From: Marinomonas phaeophyticola
GTDB taxonomy: Bacteria > Pseudomonadota > Gammaproteobacteria > Pseudomonadales > Marinomonadaceae
Assembly (NCBI RefSeq): GCF_026966905.1
Contig: NZ_JAPUBN010000015.1
Location: forward strand, 124,001-188,000
Direction of reading: 5' to 3'
DNA: 64,000 bases
A model generated the notes under the pieces. That model worked only from the letters and a program-made list of their open reading frames with translations, was not told the DNA's origin and made no database searches. Within the stretch, counting starts at the first letter, position 1. Each line of letters opens with the position of its first letter. A program made the position numbers and the translations under genes. Shown here piece after piece: positions 1-9,248 of this stretch.

Positions 1-187
1 AAGTGTTGTCTTGGATACTGGTGCGTTTACCGATTCTGATACTATGCATATCACCTCGAATAGATACTAACGGCCAAACAGAGCTGTCTTCACCAATTTC
101 AATATCACCGATAAGAACCGCTGAATCATCTACCCAAACGCGTTCTCCTAAAACGGGGGTGTGACCACGAAACGATTTAATTGTCAT
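1..187 (-). CDS. Gamma-class carbonic anhydrase family protein (3' part missing)
   Basis: The reverse strand reads MTIKSFRGHTPVLGERVWVD and then the repeated hexapeptide pattern of a left-handed beta-helix (VLIGDIEIGEDSSVWPLVS, then IRGDMHSIRIG). This is how YrdA/CaiE-type gamma carbonic anhydrase homologues begin. Only about 62 residues are inside the window, so the histidines that bind zinc cannot be checked. The start ATG is at 185-187, divergent from prlC. A gamma carbonic anhydrase homologue next to prlC and yheV is a familiar arrangement in gammaproteobacteria, from general knowledge. Family assignment is fairly sure; the enzymatic activity is not, since many family members have no proven carbonic anhydrase function. 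Confidence 0.8.
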   Translation of the reverse strand, partial: MTIKSFRGHTPVLGERVWVDDSAVLIGDIEIGEDSSVWPLVSIRGDMHSIRIGKRTSIQDNT

Positions 188-296
188 AATAGGTCTCCAT
201 AAATACTTATTGTAGGTGTTGAAAAGAGCGCCAACCTTACCCATTAATAGAATATACAGGCAATGCTCTATTTTATTTCTTGAAGGATACCATGTT

Positions 297-2330
297 ATGT
301 CAACGTCAGTATGGGATGCGACCTCCCTTCCAAAATTTTCATCTATCAAGATAGATACCATCGAAGCGAATTTAACAAAGATACTTGATAAAAATCGCGC
401 CAAAATGGCAGAGTGTGTTGCTCAAGAAGGACCGCTAACATGGGAAAACTTTGTGCTTCCATTAGATCAAATTAATGATGAGTTAAGTGTTTTTTGGTCT
501 CCTATCAGTCACTTGAATTCAGTAAAAAACAGTCCTGAACTGCGTGATGCTTACAATGCCTGCTTACCGAAACTGACTCAGTATTATACTGAAATCGGTC
601 AAAATCATGGATTATACCAAGGTTATAAAACCTTATTAGAAGGGGCTGGAAAAGCAAATTACAGTGTGGCTCAAACAGAAGCACTAGTCCAAGAAGTGCG
701 TGGCTTTGAATTGTCCGGAGTGGGCTTAGAAGGTGAGGCGAAACAACGTTATGGTGAAATTAGCCAACGTTTGTCTGAATTAGGCAGTGCTTTTGGAGAA
801 CACGTTTTAGATTCGACTCAAGCGTGGAGCAAACTTGTTACAGATGAAGCGGAGCTTTCGGGTTTGCCTGAGTCTGCATTGGCCCAAGCAAAACAAATGG
901 CGCAAGCGAAAGACCAAGACGGTTGGCTGTTTACCCTAGACTTTCCTTCTTATATGCCCGTGTTAAATTATGCGGACAATCAAGCATTACGAGAAGAGTT
1001 GTATACCGCATTTGCGACTCGTGCTTCCGAGGGATCACCCGTAGGTGCACAATATGATAACGCGCCTTTGATTGATGAAATCTTGGCATTACGTCATGAA
1101 ATGGCGGGGTTGCTAGGTTTTGATAACTATGCGGAATTATCCGTAGCGACAAAAATGGCTGAAAATGGCGATCAAGTGATCGAGTTTCTTAAAGATCTCG
1201 CTGTAAAAGGAAAACCGGCGGCCGCGCAGGATCTACAACAGATCAAAGCCTTCGCAGCACAGGAATTCGGTGTCGAAGAGCTGAATGCATGGGACCTTGG
1301 CTACTATGCAGAAAAACTGCGGGAGCATAAGTTTTCTATTTCTCAAGAAGCTCTGCGTCCATATTTTCCCATTAATAAAGTGCTATCAGGGCTGTTCCAT
1401 GTAGCACAAACCTTATTTGGTATCGAAATTCGTGAAGAAACGGAGTTTGATTCTTATCATACCGATTTGCAGTTGTTTACCATTAGTAAAGATGGGGAAG
1501 ACATTTCGCGTTTCTATTTAGACCCTTACTCTAGAGAAGCGAAACGAGGTGGAGCGTGGATGGATGAGTGTCGTGTTCGTCGTCGTTTGAGTGATGGGCG
1601 TTTACAGCTACCAGTTGCTTATCTTGTGTGTAATTTCACACCACCAATTGGAGATCAACCTGCGCTATTAACCCATGATGAAGTAACGACGTTATTCCAT
1701 GAATTTGGCCATGGTTTACATCACATGATGACGCAAGTGGAAGTGGCTGCGGTATCGGGTATTAATGGCGTTGCTTGGGATGCAGTAGAGCTTCCTAGTC
1801 AGTTTATGGAAAACTGGTGTTATGAGCCAGAAGCGTTGGTTTATATCGCGGGCCACCATGAGACAGGTGCGTTATTACCCCAAGATATGCTGGATAAAAT
1901 GCTGGCGGCGAAGAACTTCCAGTCAGGTATGCAACTTATGAGGCAGTTGGAATTTTCATTGTTTGATTTCCGTTTACACAAAGAATTTACAACGGGCATT
2001 TCAGTGCAAGGATTAATTGATGACGTAAGACGTGACGTATCTGTCTTTACTCCTCCTGCGTTTAATCGTTTTCAAAACAGCTTTTCTCATATTTTTGCTG
2101 GTGGGTATGCGGCTGGGTATTACAGCTATAAATGGGCTGAAGTATTGTCGGCCGATGCGTTTTCGCGATTTGAGGAAGACGGCATTTTTAATAAAGAAAC
2201 GGGTACCTTATTTCGTGATACAGTATTAGCTAATGGTGGCTCTCGTCCTGCGGCTGAGCTTTTTGCGGCCTTCCGAGGCAGAGAGCCTTCAACGGATGCG
2301 CTATTACGTCATAGTGGTATTGCCGCTTAA
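297..2330 (+). CDS. prlC: Oligopeptidase A (M3 family zinc metallopeptidase)
   Basis: The product is a cytoplasmic zinc endopeptidase that degrades short peptides, including released signal peptides. At 677 residues it has the expected length for PrlC. The zinc motif HEFGH lies at about residues 468-472 inside FHEFGHGLHHMM, and the downstream stretch WDAVELPSQFMENW carries the third zinc-ligand glutamate typical of M3 peptidases. The open frame extends upstream to 216, but the ATG at 297 is preferred: it has a GAAGGA ribosome site about nine bases upstream, and the protein then begins MSTSVWDATSLPKF, which fits the family. It is divergent from the carbonic anhydrase-like gene and followed in the same direction by yheV. 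No defects are seen. Confidence 0.95.
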   Translation: MSTSVWDATSLPKFSSIKIDTIEANLTKILDKNRAKMAECVAQEGPLTWENFVLPLDQINDELSVFWSPISHLNSVKNSPELRDAYNACLPKLTQYYTEIGQNHGLYQGYKTLLEGAGKANYSVAQTEALVQEVRGFELSGVGLEGEAKQRYGEISQRLSELGSAFGEHVLDSTQAWSKLVTDEAELSGLPESALAQAKQMAQAKDQDGWLFTLDFPSYMPVLNYADNQALREELYTAFATRASEGSPVGAQYDNAPLIDEILALRHEMAGLLGFDNYAELSVATKMAENGDQVIEFLKDLAVKGKPAAAQDLQQIKAFAAQEFGVEELNAWDLGYYAEKLREHKFSISQEALRPYFPINKVLSGLFHVAQTLFGIEIREETEFDSYHTDLQLFTISKDGEDISRFYLDPYSREAKRGGAWMDECRVRRRLSDGRLQLPVAYLVCNFTPPIGDQPALLTHDEVTTLFHEFGHGLHHMMTQVEVAAVSGINGVAWDAVELPSQFMENWCYEPEALVYIAGHHETGALLPQDMLDKMLAAKNFQSGMQLMRQLEFSLFDFRLHKEFTTGISVQGLIDDVRRDVSVFTPPAFNRFQNSFSHIFAGGYAAGYYSYKWAEVLSADAFSRFEEDGIFNKETGTLFRDTVLANGGSRPAAELFAAFRGREPSTDALLRHSGIAA

Positions 2331-2454
2331 AAGTGATTGACACTAGGGAATATGTTCTGAATGTCTTCTCTAGTGAATGCCTCTAGCGTGAAGCAAAATC
2401 TGATGAGTAAAGCTTAATAATAGACAGCAAAAATTGAAAGTAAGAGGCGATTCC

Positions 2455-2712
2455 ATGATAAAGCGTTTTATAGCGGGTGCTGTTTGTCCACGCTGCAGTG
2501 AGATGGATAAAATTCGAGCTTGGCGGGATGATGACGAAGAAAAGCAATTTCGTGAATGCATTGCCTGCGGTTATACGGATGAGCAATCTACCGTGATTCA
2601 GGAACAGCCAGTTGAGATTCAAACGCGAGTGAATAAACCACACGTTGAAGCGCCAGAAGCAGAAGAAACTGTGATTCAGTTTATTCCTAATCCTGGTATG
2701 ACAAAGCACTAA
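2455..2712 (+). CDS. yheV: YheV family small zinc-ribbon protein
   Basis: This 85-residue protein starts MIKRFIAGAVCPRCSEMD and has a second cysteine pair in ECIACGYTDE, so it looks like a one-zinc ribbon. The opening RFIAGAxCPxC and the C-terminal VIQFIPNP resemble E. coli YheV, a putative metal-binding protein of unknown function. The ATG at 2455 is chosen over the in-frame GTG/ATG further upstream because the zinc ribbon starts there and a GAGG element precedes it. It lies about 120 bases after prlC on the same strand and is probably co-transcribed with it, ending at the strong terminator that follows. Confidence 0.85.
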   Translation: MIKRFIAGAVCPRCSEMDKIRAWRDDDEEKQFRECIACGYTDEQSTVIQEQPVEIQTRVNKPHVEAPEAEETVIQFIPNPGMTKH

Positions 2713-2737
2713 TGATTCTAAAATAAACTCTATTGTG

Positions 2738-2779
2738 AAAAAACGCCCGTTCTATTAATAAAGAACGGGCGTTTTTTTT
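2738..2779 (+). terminator. Rho-independent terminator after prlC-yheV
   Basis: A 16-bp perfect inverted repeat (AAAAAACGCCCGTTCT at 2738-2753 against 2762-2777) encloses an 8-base loop and runs into a T tract. The A-rich left arm makes it potentially bidirectional. Confidence 0.92.
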
Positions 2780-2835
2780 CAGCGCTGCTGGCAACCCCGT
2801 CAGGTTAAAAGAACCCTGCCTCACTCCACTCGATG
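2780..2835. repeat. 56-bp imperfect direct repeat, copy A
   Basis: This stretch, beginning CAGCG and ending ACTCGATG, matches 18002-18057 in the same orientation without gaps at 42 of 56 positions by hand alignment. The best conserved core is CCCGTCAGGTT. Each copy directly follows a transcription terminator. I see no coding capacity. It may be a dispersed intergenic repeat; the function is unknown. Confidence 0.6.
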
Positions 2836-2898
2836 TTTTTAGTAAGTTAGATCAGGTCATAAAGTTAATTTTTTGATTCGTAGATACGTACTTATTAA

Positions 2899-2931
2899 CT
2901 GGTCTTATCGTTGCATCTCTTCTGGTTCTAA
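2899..2931 (+). promoter_or_regulatory. Candidate TauR/MocR direct-repeat operator upstream of tpa
   Basis: Two similar decamers, CTGGTCTTAT at 2899-2908 and CTGGTTCTAA at 2922-2931, lie in the same orientation with starts 23 bp apart, 135-170 bases upstream of the aminotransferase start. From memory, Rhodobacter capsulatus TauR, a MocR-type activator of tpa, uses direct repeats resembling CTGGACYTAA. The match is approximate and found by eye, so this is a suggestion only. Confidence 0.4.
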
Positions 2932-3065
2932 CGGTTCTTACTAGAGAAGCGTAACGTTGTTTCATCCGTTGTAAAAGGTGAGCTTGAGAGTGGTTTTATT
3001 TCGGCAATGTAAATCAAACAAACAAGTCTAAGTTATTAAATTTGGTGAGAATTGGAGCAGCTAAT

Positions 3066-4457
3066 ATGGCATACGAAGTAAATAATTTTGACTCTACAGA
3101 TGTAGTAAACAATGATCGTGATCATGTATGGCATCACTTGTCTCATCATAAGCCGTTTGAGAAAACAGGGCCTATGGTGATTGTCAAAGGTGAAGGTATG
3201 AGAGTTTGGGATTCAAAAGGAAATGAATACCTAGATGCTGTATCTGGTGCCGTTTGGACTGTTAATGTTGGTTACGGGCGCGCTGAAATTGCGGATGTTG
3301 TTCGAGATCAACTAGTTGCAATGAATTACTTCGCCCAAACTGCAGGTAACGTTCCTGCTGCACAATTCTCTAAAAAACTTATTGATAAAATGCCTGGCCT
3401 GAGCCGAGTCTATTTTTCTAATTCCGGTTCTGAAGCTAATGAAAAGGCGTTTAAAATCGTACGTCAAATTGCACATAAAAAATATGGCGGTAAAAAGACC
3501 AAAATACTATACAGAGATCGTGATTATCATGGAACAACAATTGCAACCTTAAGTGCGACAGGTCAATTTGAGCGACGTAATCACTACGGTCCTTTTGTAC
3601 CAGACTTCGTTGAAGTACCCCATTGCTGTGAGTATCGTGCTCAAGAAGAAGCTGACAAAGAAAATTATGGTGTGTGGGCTGCAAATCAGATTGAAAAAGT
3701 GATTCTGGCTGAAGGTGCCGATACCGTGGGAGCGTTGTGCTTAGAGCCGATTACAGCTGGAGGGGGCGTTATTGAGGCTCCAGAAGGTTATTGGGCTCGT
3801 GTACAAGAGATTTGTAAAAAGTACGATGTCCTACTTCACATAGATGAAGTTGTATGTGGCTTAGGACGTACAGGTTCTTGGTTTGGCTACCAGCACTATG
3901 GTATTCAACCTGATATTGTAACAATGGCAAAAGGTGTCGCCTCTGGTTATGCTGCAATTTCATGTACAGTGACTACGGAAGAAGTATTTGAAATGTTTAA
4001 AGAAGATGAAGATCCTAGAATGGGATACTTCCGAGACGTATCAACCTTCGGTGGCTGTACTGCTGGCCCAGCTGCTGCGCTGGTTAATATGGAGATTCTT
4101 GAAAATGAAAATCTCCTTGAAAATGCCACAGAACAAGGAGCGTATCTACTTAAACGACTACGCGGATTGATGGAGAAACACGCAATAATTGGCGATGTTC
4201 GCGGTAAAGGTCTACTGGTAGGGATTGAACTAGTAAAAGACCGTACTACAAAAGAACCTGTAGATGAGAGCGTGATTACAGCTGTTGCTGGTCATTGTAT
4301 GGCTAATGGGGTAATTATTGGTAGGACAAACCGATCATTTAGAGAGTTTAACAACACTATTTGTTTAGCTCCTGCACTTATTGCGAGAAACGAGGACATG
4401 GATCAGTTAGTTGAAGCACTGGATGACGCGGTTGGAGAAGTGGCTAGTAAAATGTAG
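3066..4457 (+). CDS. tpa: Class III aminotransferase, probable taurine:pyruvate aminotransferase
   Basis: This is a PLP-dependent fold-type I transaminase of 463 residues. The PLP lysine is Lys289 in TMAKGVASG, and the pyridine-nitrogen aspartate is Asp260 in HIDEVVCGLGRTG. The sequence WHHLSHHKPFEKTGPMVIVKGEG, the stretch DAVSGAVWTVNVGYGR, and FVEVPHCCEYR resemble Tpa, which converts taurine and pyruvate to sulfoacetaldehyde and alanine. The start at 3066 is chosen because GGAG at 3054-3057 is eight bases upstream; an in-frame GTG at 3042 lacks such a site. The next gene is a TauR-like MocR regulator, and a TauE/SafE exporter and an aldehyde dehydrogenase lie 12 kb downstream, which fits taurine use. 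Beta-alanine or another omega-amino acid remains a possible substrate. Confidence 0.7.
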   Translation: MAYEVNNFDSTDVVNNDRDHVWHHLSHHKPFEKTGPMVIVKGEGMRVWDSKGNEYLDAVSGAVWTVNVGYGRAEIADVVRDQLVAMNYFAQTAGNVPAAQFSKKLIDKMPGLSRVYFSNSGSEANEKAFKIVRQIAHKKYGGKKTKILYRDRDYHGTTIATLSATGQFERRNHYGPFVPDFVEVPHCCEYRAQEEADKENYGVWAANQIEKVILAEGADTVGALCLEPITAGGGVIEAPEGYWARVQEICKKYDVLLHIDEVVCGLGRTGSWFGYQHYGIQPDIVTMAKGVASGYAAISCTVTTEEVFEMFKEDEDPRMGYFRDVSTFGGCTAGPAAALVNMEILENENLLENATEQGAYLLKRLRGLMEKHAIIGDVRGKGLLVGIELVKDRTTKEPVDESVITAVAGHCMANGVIIGRTNRSFREFNNTICLAPALIARNEDMDQLVEALDDAVGEVASKM

Positions 4458-4507
4458 GGCGCTTTTTGCTACTTAGAAGTTATCGTTACTAAAGGGGGTT
4501 GGTATTC

Positions 4508-4540
4508 AAAAGCTCAGCATAATAGGCTGAGCTTTTCATA
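4508..4540 (+). terminator. Rho-independent terminator after tpa
   Basis: A perfect 11-bp stem (AAAAGCTCAGC at 4508-4518 with 4526-4536) has a 7-base loop and ends in TTTT. It separates tpa from the regulator gene, which therefore probably has its own promoter. Confidence 0.85.
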
Positions 4541-4654
4541 TTATATATCGGATAATTATCGGTAGTTTGCATGTCTGCTTGACCTTTGAATGCCTGGCAA
4601 ATTATCCTTCTCAGTCGTATCTCTATCTATACATCATATTAAAGGTGCTTCTCT

Positions 4655-6121
4655 ATGATGCCACTCTTCCACCTTTCACAAAGTAAAGATATTAGTTTAC
4701 AAAAGCAGTTACGAGAGCAAATAGCTAATGGCATTATGAAGGGCAATATTCCCTTAGATGTTCCTTTACCTTCTAGTCGAAAGCTTGCTGAACAGTTAAA
4801 TATTAGCCGAAATACGGTTGTTCTTGCCTATGAACATTTATTGGATGATGGCTATATTGTTGCGAGAGAAAGGCGCGGCTATTTTGTTAACCCAGATATT
4901 TTAGAGGGCCAAGTTGGTAAGCTACTCTCCTCAGAAAGTGACGAGTACCGTCGTCCAGATTGGGAGCGGCGTTTCAAAGTGCACCCTACAAGTCAGGTAA
5001 ATATTGTAAAAGTAGCGGATTGGCATTCTTATCAGTATCCTTTTGTGTATGGACAATACGATGACAAAATTTTCCCAAGTGTAAATTGGCGAGAATGTTG
5101 TCGAGATGCTGCGAGTGATACTGCGTTAACCGATTGGGCATCTGATAATTTAGACAGTGACGATCCACGGTTGATTGAACAGGTGCGGACTAGATTATTG
5201 CCAAGGCGGGGAGTGTGGGCTTCATCAAAGCAAATACTCATTACTGTCGGTTCTCAACAGTCTTTGTTTATGTTGGTGCAATTATTGCTAGATCAGGACT
5301 CCGTTCTTGGTCTAGAAGAGCCAGGCTATGTTGATGTGAGGAACATTGCTAGCTTGCATAAGTGTCGTATTAAGGCGCTTAGCATTGATGAAGGTGGACT
5401 AATGGTTAATGATCAATTGAAAGATTGTGACCTAATTTATACCACACCAAGTCATCAATGCCCCACCGCTGTGACTATGCCTATAGAACGACGCTACGAA
5501 TTATTAAATCGAGCCAATAGCGATGACTTTTTGATCATAGAAGATGATTATGAAAGCGAAACGAATTTTAACAATAAGCCAAGTCCTGCATTGAAGAGTT
5601 TGGATACTAGCGATAGAGTTATTTATATAGGTAGTTTATCTAAAACCTTAGCGCCAGGTTTGCGGTTAGGTTATGTTGTCGCTTCAGAGAGATTGATCCA
5701 AGAGGCAAGAGCGCTAAGACGCTTAATGATTCGCCATCCAGCTACGAACAATCAACGAGCAACGGCATTTTTTTTAGAGCGTGGTTATTACGATGCTTTA
5801 ATGATGAATATTTCTCGTAATTATCGCGTACGATGGAAGTCGATGAGCCGAGCGCTAAATAAATATTTGCCTGGCAGTTACAAGGTTCCTACATTTGGTG
5901 GTTCATGTTACTGGATAAAGGGTCCTAAGGATCTTGATGCTCAGTATTTACAACAATTGGCTCAGCAAGAGGGGATTTTAATCGAGTCTGGCAATGTGCA
6001 TTTTTCTCAGGAAAATAGCCCTAAAAACTATTTTCGGTTAGGTTTTTCTTCTATCTCAACTGATCGTATTGAGCCTGGTATAAAAAAGCTTGCAGAGCTG
6101 ATAAATGGAATTTGTCGATAA
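4655..6121 (+). CDS. tauR: MocR/PdxR-type GntR regulator with aminotransferase-like domain, TauR-like
   Basis: The 488-residue protein joins an N-terminal GntR winged helix (about residues 10-80, LPSSRKLAEQLNISRNTVVLAYEHL) to a fold-type I aminotransferase-like domain. The latter keeps the PLP lysine at about Lys330 in SLSKTLAPGLRLGY and the ligand motif IIEDDYESE. MocR proteins of this layout (TauR, PdxR, GabR) use PLP bound to a small amine as effector. Lying 200 bases after tpa, and with direct repeats upstream of tpa, it is best read as a TauR-like activator. AAAGG at 4641-4645 lies nine bases before the ATG at 4655; ATG 4658 is also possible. The specific effector is inferred from context only. 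Confidence 0.72.
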   Translation: MMPLFHLSQSKDISLQKQLREQIANGIMKGNIPLDVPLPSSRKLAEQLNISRNTVVLAYEHLLDDGYIVARERRGYFVNPDILEGQVGKLLSSESDEYRRPDWERRFKVHPTSQVNIVKVADWHSYQYPFVYGQYDDKIFPSVNWRECCRDAASDTALTDWASDNLDSDDPRLIEQVRTRLLPRRGVWASSKQILITVGSQQSLFMLVQLLLDQDSVLGLEEPGYVDVRNIASLHKCRIKALSIDEGGLMVNDQLKDCDLIYTTPSHQCPTAVTMPIERRYELLNRANSDDFLIIEDDYESETNFNNKPSPALKSLDTSDRVIYIGSLSKTLAPGLRLGYVVASERLIQEARALRRLMIRHPATNNQRATAFFLERGYYDALMMNISRNYRVRWKSMSRALNKYLPGSYKVPTFGGSCYWIKGPKDLDAQYLQQLAQQEGILIESGNVHFSQENSPKNYFRLGFSSISTDRIEPGIKKLAELINGICR

Positions 6122-6267
6122 GCGAGTGGTTATCGCAAGGCATGGAGCCTAAATAGAGCCAAAGTTGATGATGCAATCAGTAGGTTTGCATTGTTACTGG
6201 CTAGGATCTATAATTTATTGATAAAAATCAAATGATTAGGCCATTTTGGCGCTGATGAGGGTGTGAA

Positions 6268-7125
6268 GTGGAATTAAATAATAATGAATCAAATAATTTT
6301 TCAAAGAATTTAAAACTCCTTTGCAGTTACTATAAATCCATTTCAGATGTGTGTCGTAAGACAAATATCAATAGGCAGCAATTTAATCGTTACCTAAACG
6401 GAAATACGTTTCCTTCGTACAGTAACTTAAAAATCATCTGTGATTTTTTTGGCGTTGACCAAGAAGAAATTATTAAACCCTTGGACGAATTTAAGAAAAT
6501 TATAAAGCCAAGTAATAAGGCGTTAGAGCCCATTAAGACAGATGACCTTCCAGAGGAATTGAAATCACACATCATTTCTTTGAAAAATAGTTCAAAAGAA
6601 AGCTTGAAACGCTATTGTGGTTACTATTATAGATATATGCTCTCTGGGAGTTTTCCTGGAAATATCGTGAAGTCGTTAATTAATATATATGAAAAAGATG
6701 GTTTTTATTATTATTGGCATATTGAAAATCTTCAGAATAAAAATACTTCTTTTAAAAAATCGTCTTATGCTCGATATAATGGAATCGTATTTATGATTGC
6801 AGAGCGAATATATATGATAGAAATTGAATCGAAACTGAAGTCGACTATATCAGAAACTATCATGATGCCAAGCTATCAGCATGCCAACAAAAATATATCT
6901 GGAATCACGTGTTACTCAACTTCTGATATTTCACATCAGCCGGCTTCATCTCGTGTATTGTATGAATATATGGGAGAAAAAATTAATATTAGAGCTTGTT
7001 TGAGAGAGTGTAGTTTAATTGCTACAGATAGCCCAATCATTTCAAATGATGTTAAAAATGCTATTTTTACCCCCAATTTATCCCCTACAGGTACACTCCT
7101 AACGAATCAATATCAAGTAGAATGA
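6268..7125 (+). CDS. XRE-family helix-turn-helix transcriptional regulator
   Basis: A Cro/cI-type helix-turn-helix occupies about residues 10-70 (ISDVCRKTNINRQQFNRYLN, then FPSYSNLKIICDFFGVDQEEI). The remaining 215 residues, rich in Tyr, Lys and Asn, form an uncharacterised effector domain. The start is a GTG at 6268, supported by GAGG at 6257-6260 seven bases upstream. Family members of this build often sit beside TRAP or amine-catabolism genes, and here it stands between the TauR-like gene and dhaKL. It may control the dhaKL pair or the TRAP operon, but no operator was recognised. The gene is more AT-rich by eye than tpa. Confidence 0.75.
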   Translation: MELNNNESNNFSKNLKLLCSYYKSISDVCRKTNINRQQFNRYLNGNTFPSYSNLKIICDFFGVDQEEIIKPLDEFKKIIKPSNKALEPIKTDDLPEELKSHIISLKNSSKESLKRYCGYYYRYMLSGSFPGNIVKSLINIYEKDGFYYYWHIENLQNKNTSFKKSSYARYNGIVFMIAERIYMIEIESKLKSTISETIMMPSYQHANKNISGITCYSTSDISHQPASSRVLYEYMGEKINIRACLRECSLIATDSPIISNDVKNAIFTPNLSPTGTLLTNQYQVE

Positions 7126-7637
7126 TATTTTGTTACGTCCCTTCATCTATTAAATTGAAACGATTTGAATTTATAAGCTGCTTAGGCTTATAAGTTACAC
7201 TTGTGTTCAATTTTGTTATTGCCATAAATAGATTTGGAATAAATGGAATGTTTATTTCGATATGGAAAAATTCAAAAAAATCGAAAACCTTTCTCTAATT
7301 TTTAATTTCAATTCGTTTACTTTCCGCCTCTTCATTTAGACCTAAATTCGCTTTAATAAACCTTAAGCTAGATAGAATAAAATGGCGTAAGGTCGCTATA
7401 TTGATTAAGGGCATGCTCTATTGTTTTAATGTATCTATGTTGCCGAATTAAATTATTGGAATAATGAATTCTAAATTATCCATCGAGGACTGCTCTAAGT
7501 CTTAAATGAAACTTTAATGCAGTTTCTATGAAATTTTTTAATTCACGTGATTATAAATTTCAATTCACGATTTAGTCTTTTTTGTGATGCGATATGATAT
7601 TTATTTTCTGAATAGAATAAAAAGAGGACATTACATA
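7126..7637. other. AT-rich intergenic region upstream of dhaK
   Basis: About 510 bases without a credible gene: strongly AT-rich, with many stops in every frame. It presumably holds the dhaKL promoter. No operator, riboswitch or clear terminator was recognised. Confidence 0.55.
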
Positions 7638-8631
7638 GTGAAAAAATTGATAAATAACCCAGACAGATATGTCGATGAAGTGCTTGAAGGTATGACCCTA
7701 GCGTATCCGAATGTATATGCTATCGGTGGTGCTACGGGGCGTATGTTGCATAGAGCTACGCCACTTCAGAATAAAGTCGGTGTTGTATCTGGGGGGGTTT
7801 GGGCATATCCCAGTATTTGCGGGTTACATTGGAGATGGCTTCCTTGATGCTTGTGCCGTAGGTGATGTGTTCGCATCACCTGATATGAACCCTATGTTAG
7901 AGTCCATAAAGTTTGCTGATAGTGGGCAAGGTGTTCTGTGTATTGTGGCGAACTATGGCGGCGATCGCATGAATTTTGATATGGCTTGCGAAATGGCCGA
8001 AATGGATGATATTGAGGCGATTAAAGTTATCGTCGCTGATGATGTGGCGAGTGCCAGCAAAGAAGAGGCGAAAAAACGTCGTGGTGTTGCTGGTTTCGTT
8101 TACGTATCTAAAGTAGCTGGTGCTGCAGCAGCGAAAGGTTACTCTTTATCTGATGTTGCCGATGTCGCTCAAAAAGCTTCGGATAATTGCAGGTCTATTG
8201 GTGTTGCTCTGTCTTCATGCACAGTTCCCCAAGCTGGAAAGCCAACGTTTGAAATAGCAAATGACGAAATTGAAATTGGCATGGGGATTCATGGTGAGCC
8301 TGGTGTTGGACGCAGTAAAATCACCAGCGTTGATGACGTTGTTGATGAAATGCTCTCGCACTTGTTGGAGGACAGGCCAGCTCAAGCAGGTGACCGCATG
8401 GCCATCCTCGTTAATGGCTTAGGGGGAACCCCAATTGAAGAGCTGTACCTAATTTTACGTCGTGCTAAGTCTGAGCTAGAAAAAATCGGAGTGAAACTTG
8501 AGCATATTCGTGTTGGTAATTATGCCACCTCAATGGAAATGGCTGGTGCTTCGATTACATTAATGCAGCTTGATGATGAGCTGAAAACACTTTTGACTGC
8601 AGACGCTGTCTGCCCTTTCTGGGAGAACTAG
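7638..8631 (+). CDS. dhaK: Dihydroxyacetone kinase subunit DhaK (frame interrupted in a G run)
   Basis: DhaK binds dihydroxyacetone covalently through a histidine and presents it to DhaL. The frame from the GTG at 7638 (AGAGGA at 7623-7628) encodes VKKLINNPDRYVDEVLEGM and proceeds to VVSGG. It then breaks at the seven-G run at 7791-7797, and the protein resumes one frame over as GHIPVFAGYIGDGFLDAC to the stop at 8631. Restoring the frame gives the SGGxxGH glycine-rich motif typical of DhaK. The substrate histidine is present in GMGIHGEPG. Gain of two bases, or loss of one, in the G run would mend it. The stop lies one base before dhaL. No DhaM is present, so ATP-dependent use or another ketose-like substrate is possible. 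Confidence 0.82.
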
Positions 8632-8632
8632 A

Positions 8633-9241
8633 ATGTCATTTACAACAAAATCTATCCAACACACTATCACTGAAATTAAGCAAGTGATTGACCCTATTGG
8701 TGCAGAGCTAAATGAGCTTGATGGGCGTCTTGGTGACGGCGATCTAGGTGTTACTATGATTAATGGCTTCGCCAATATGGGACGCATAACAGATGATATG
8801 CCAGAAGATGTCGGTCAGGCGTTGTTTGCAGCGGCAAAGGCGATGACTGCAGTGTCTGGTTCTAGTTTTGGGACTCTTATGGCAACAGCCTTAATGGCAG
8901 CGGGAAAGTCGGTAAAAGGGCGTGATGCTGTTGAGTGGTCTGAGATACCAAAACTGCTACAACTGGCTCAAGATGCAATGATCTCTCGCGGTGGAGCAAG
9001 CCTTGGTGATAAAACTGTACTTGATTCATTGGAGGCTGTGATTAAAGCAACCACCGGAATGAGTGATCCTGAATCAATGCAAAAAGCCGCTTCAATTGCG
9101 GCAAAAGAAGCGCTAGCGGAATTTATTGATAAGCCAAATAAAATTGGTCGTGCCCGTGTTTATGCAGATAAATCAATCGGCCTAGAAGACCCTGGCATGG
9201 TAGCTATGTGCCGTTTAATTGATGCTATACCTGCTAAATAG
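8633..9241 (+). CDS. dhaL: Dihydroxyacetone kinase subunit DhaL
   Basis: This is the nucleotide-binding kinase subunit, 202 residues, all-helical. The motif DGRLGDGDLGVTM near residue 30 carries the aspartates that hold the magnesium-nucleotide, and SGSSFGTLMATALM and GGASLGDKTVLDSL are the expected phosphate-loop regions. The ATG at 8633 follows the dhaK stop, with GGGAGAA just upstream, so translation is coupled. A DhaK-DhaL pair without DhaM suggests a non-PTS kinase. The acceptor could be dihydroxyacetone or a related triose or tetrose; the island context does not settle which. It ends at a strong hairpin. Confidence 0.88.
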   Translation: MSFTTKSIQHTITEIKQVIDPIGAELNELDGRLGDGDLGVTMINGFANMGRITDDMPEDVGQALFAAAKAMTAVSGSSFGTLMATALMAAGKSVKGRDAVEWSEIPKLLQLAQDAMISRGGASLGDKTVLDSLEAVIKATTGMSDPESMQKAASIAAKEALAEFIDKPNKIGRARVYADKSIGLEDPGMVAMCRLIDAIPAK

Positions 9242-9248
9242 TGAGGAG

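Noticed and set aside
2780-2835. Riboswitch or structured leader before tpa
   Set aside because: The stretch repeats at 18002 after another terminator and not before a gene in the same sense. It matches no riboswitch core I know.
7791-7797. Programmed ribosomal frameshift in dhaK
   Set aside because: No stimulatory structure or slippery heptamer of the known kinds was seen, and four other genes show the same homopolymer-type break, so a sequence error or slippage is simpler.
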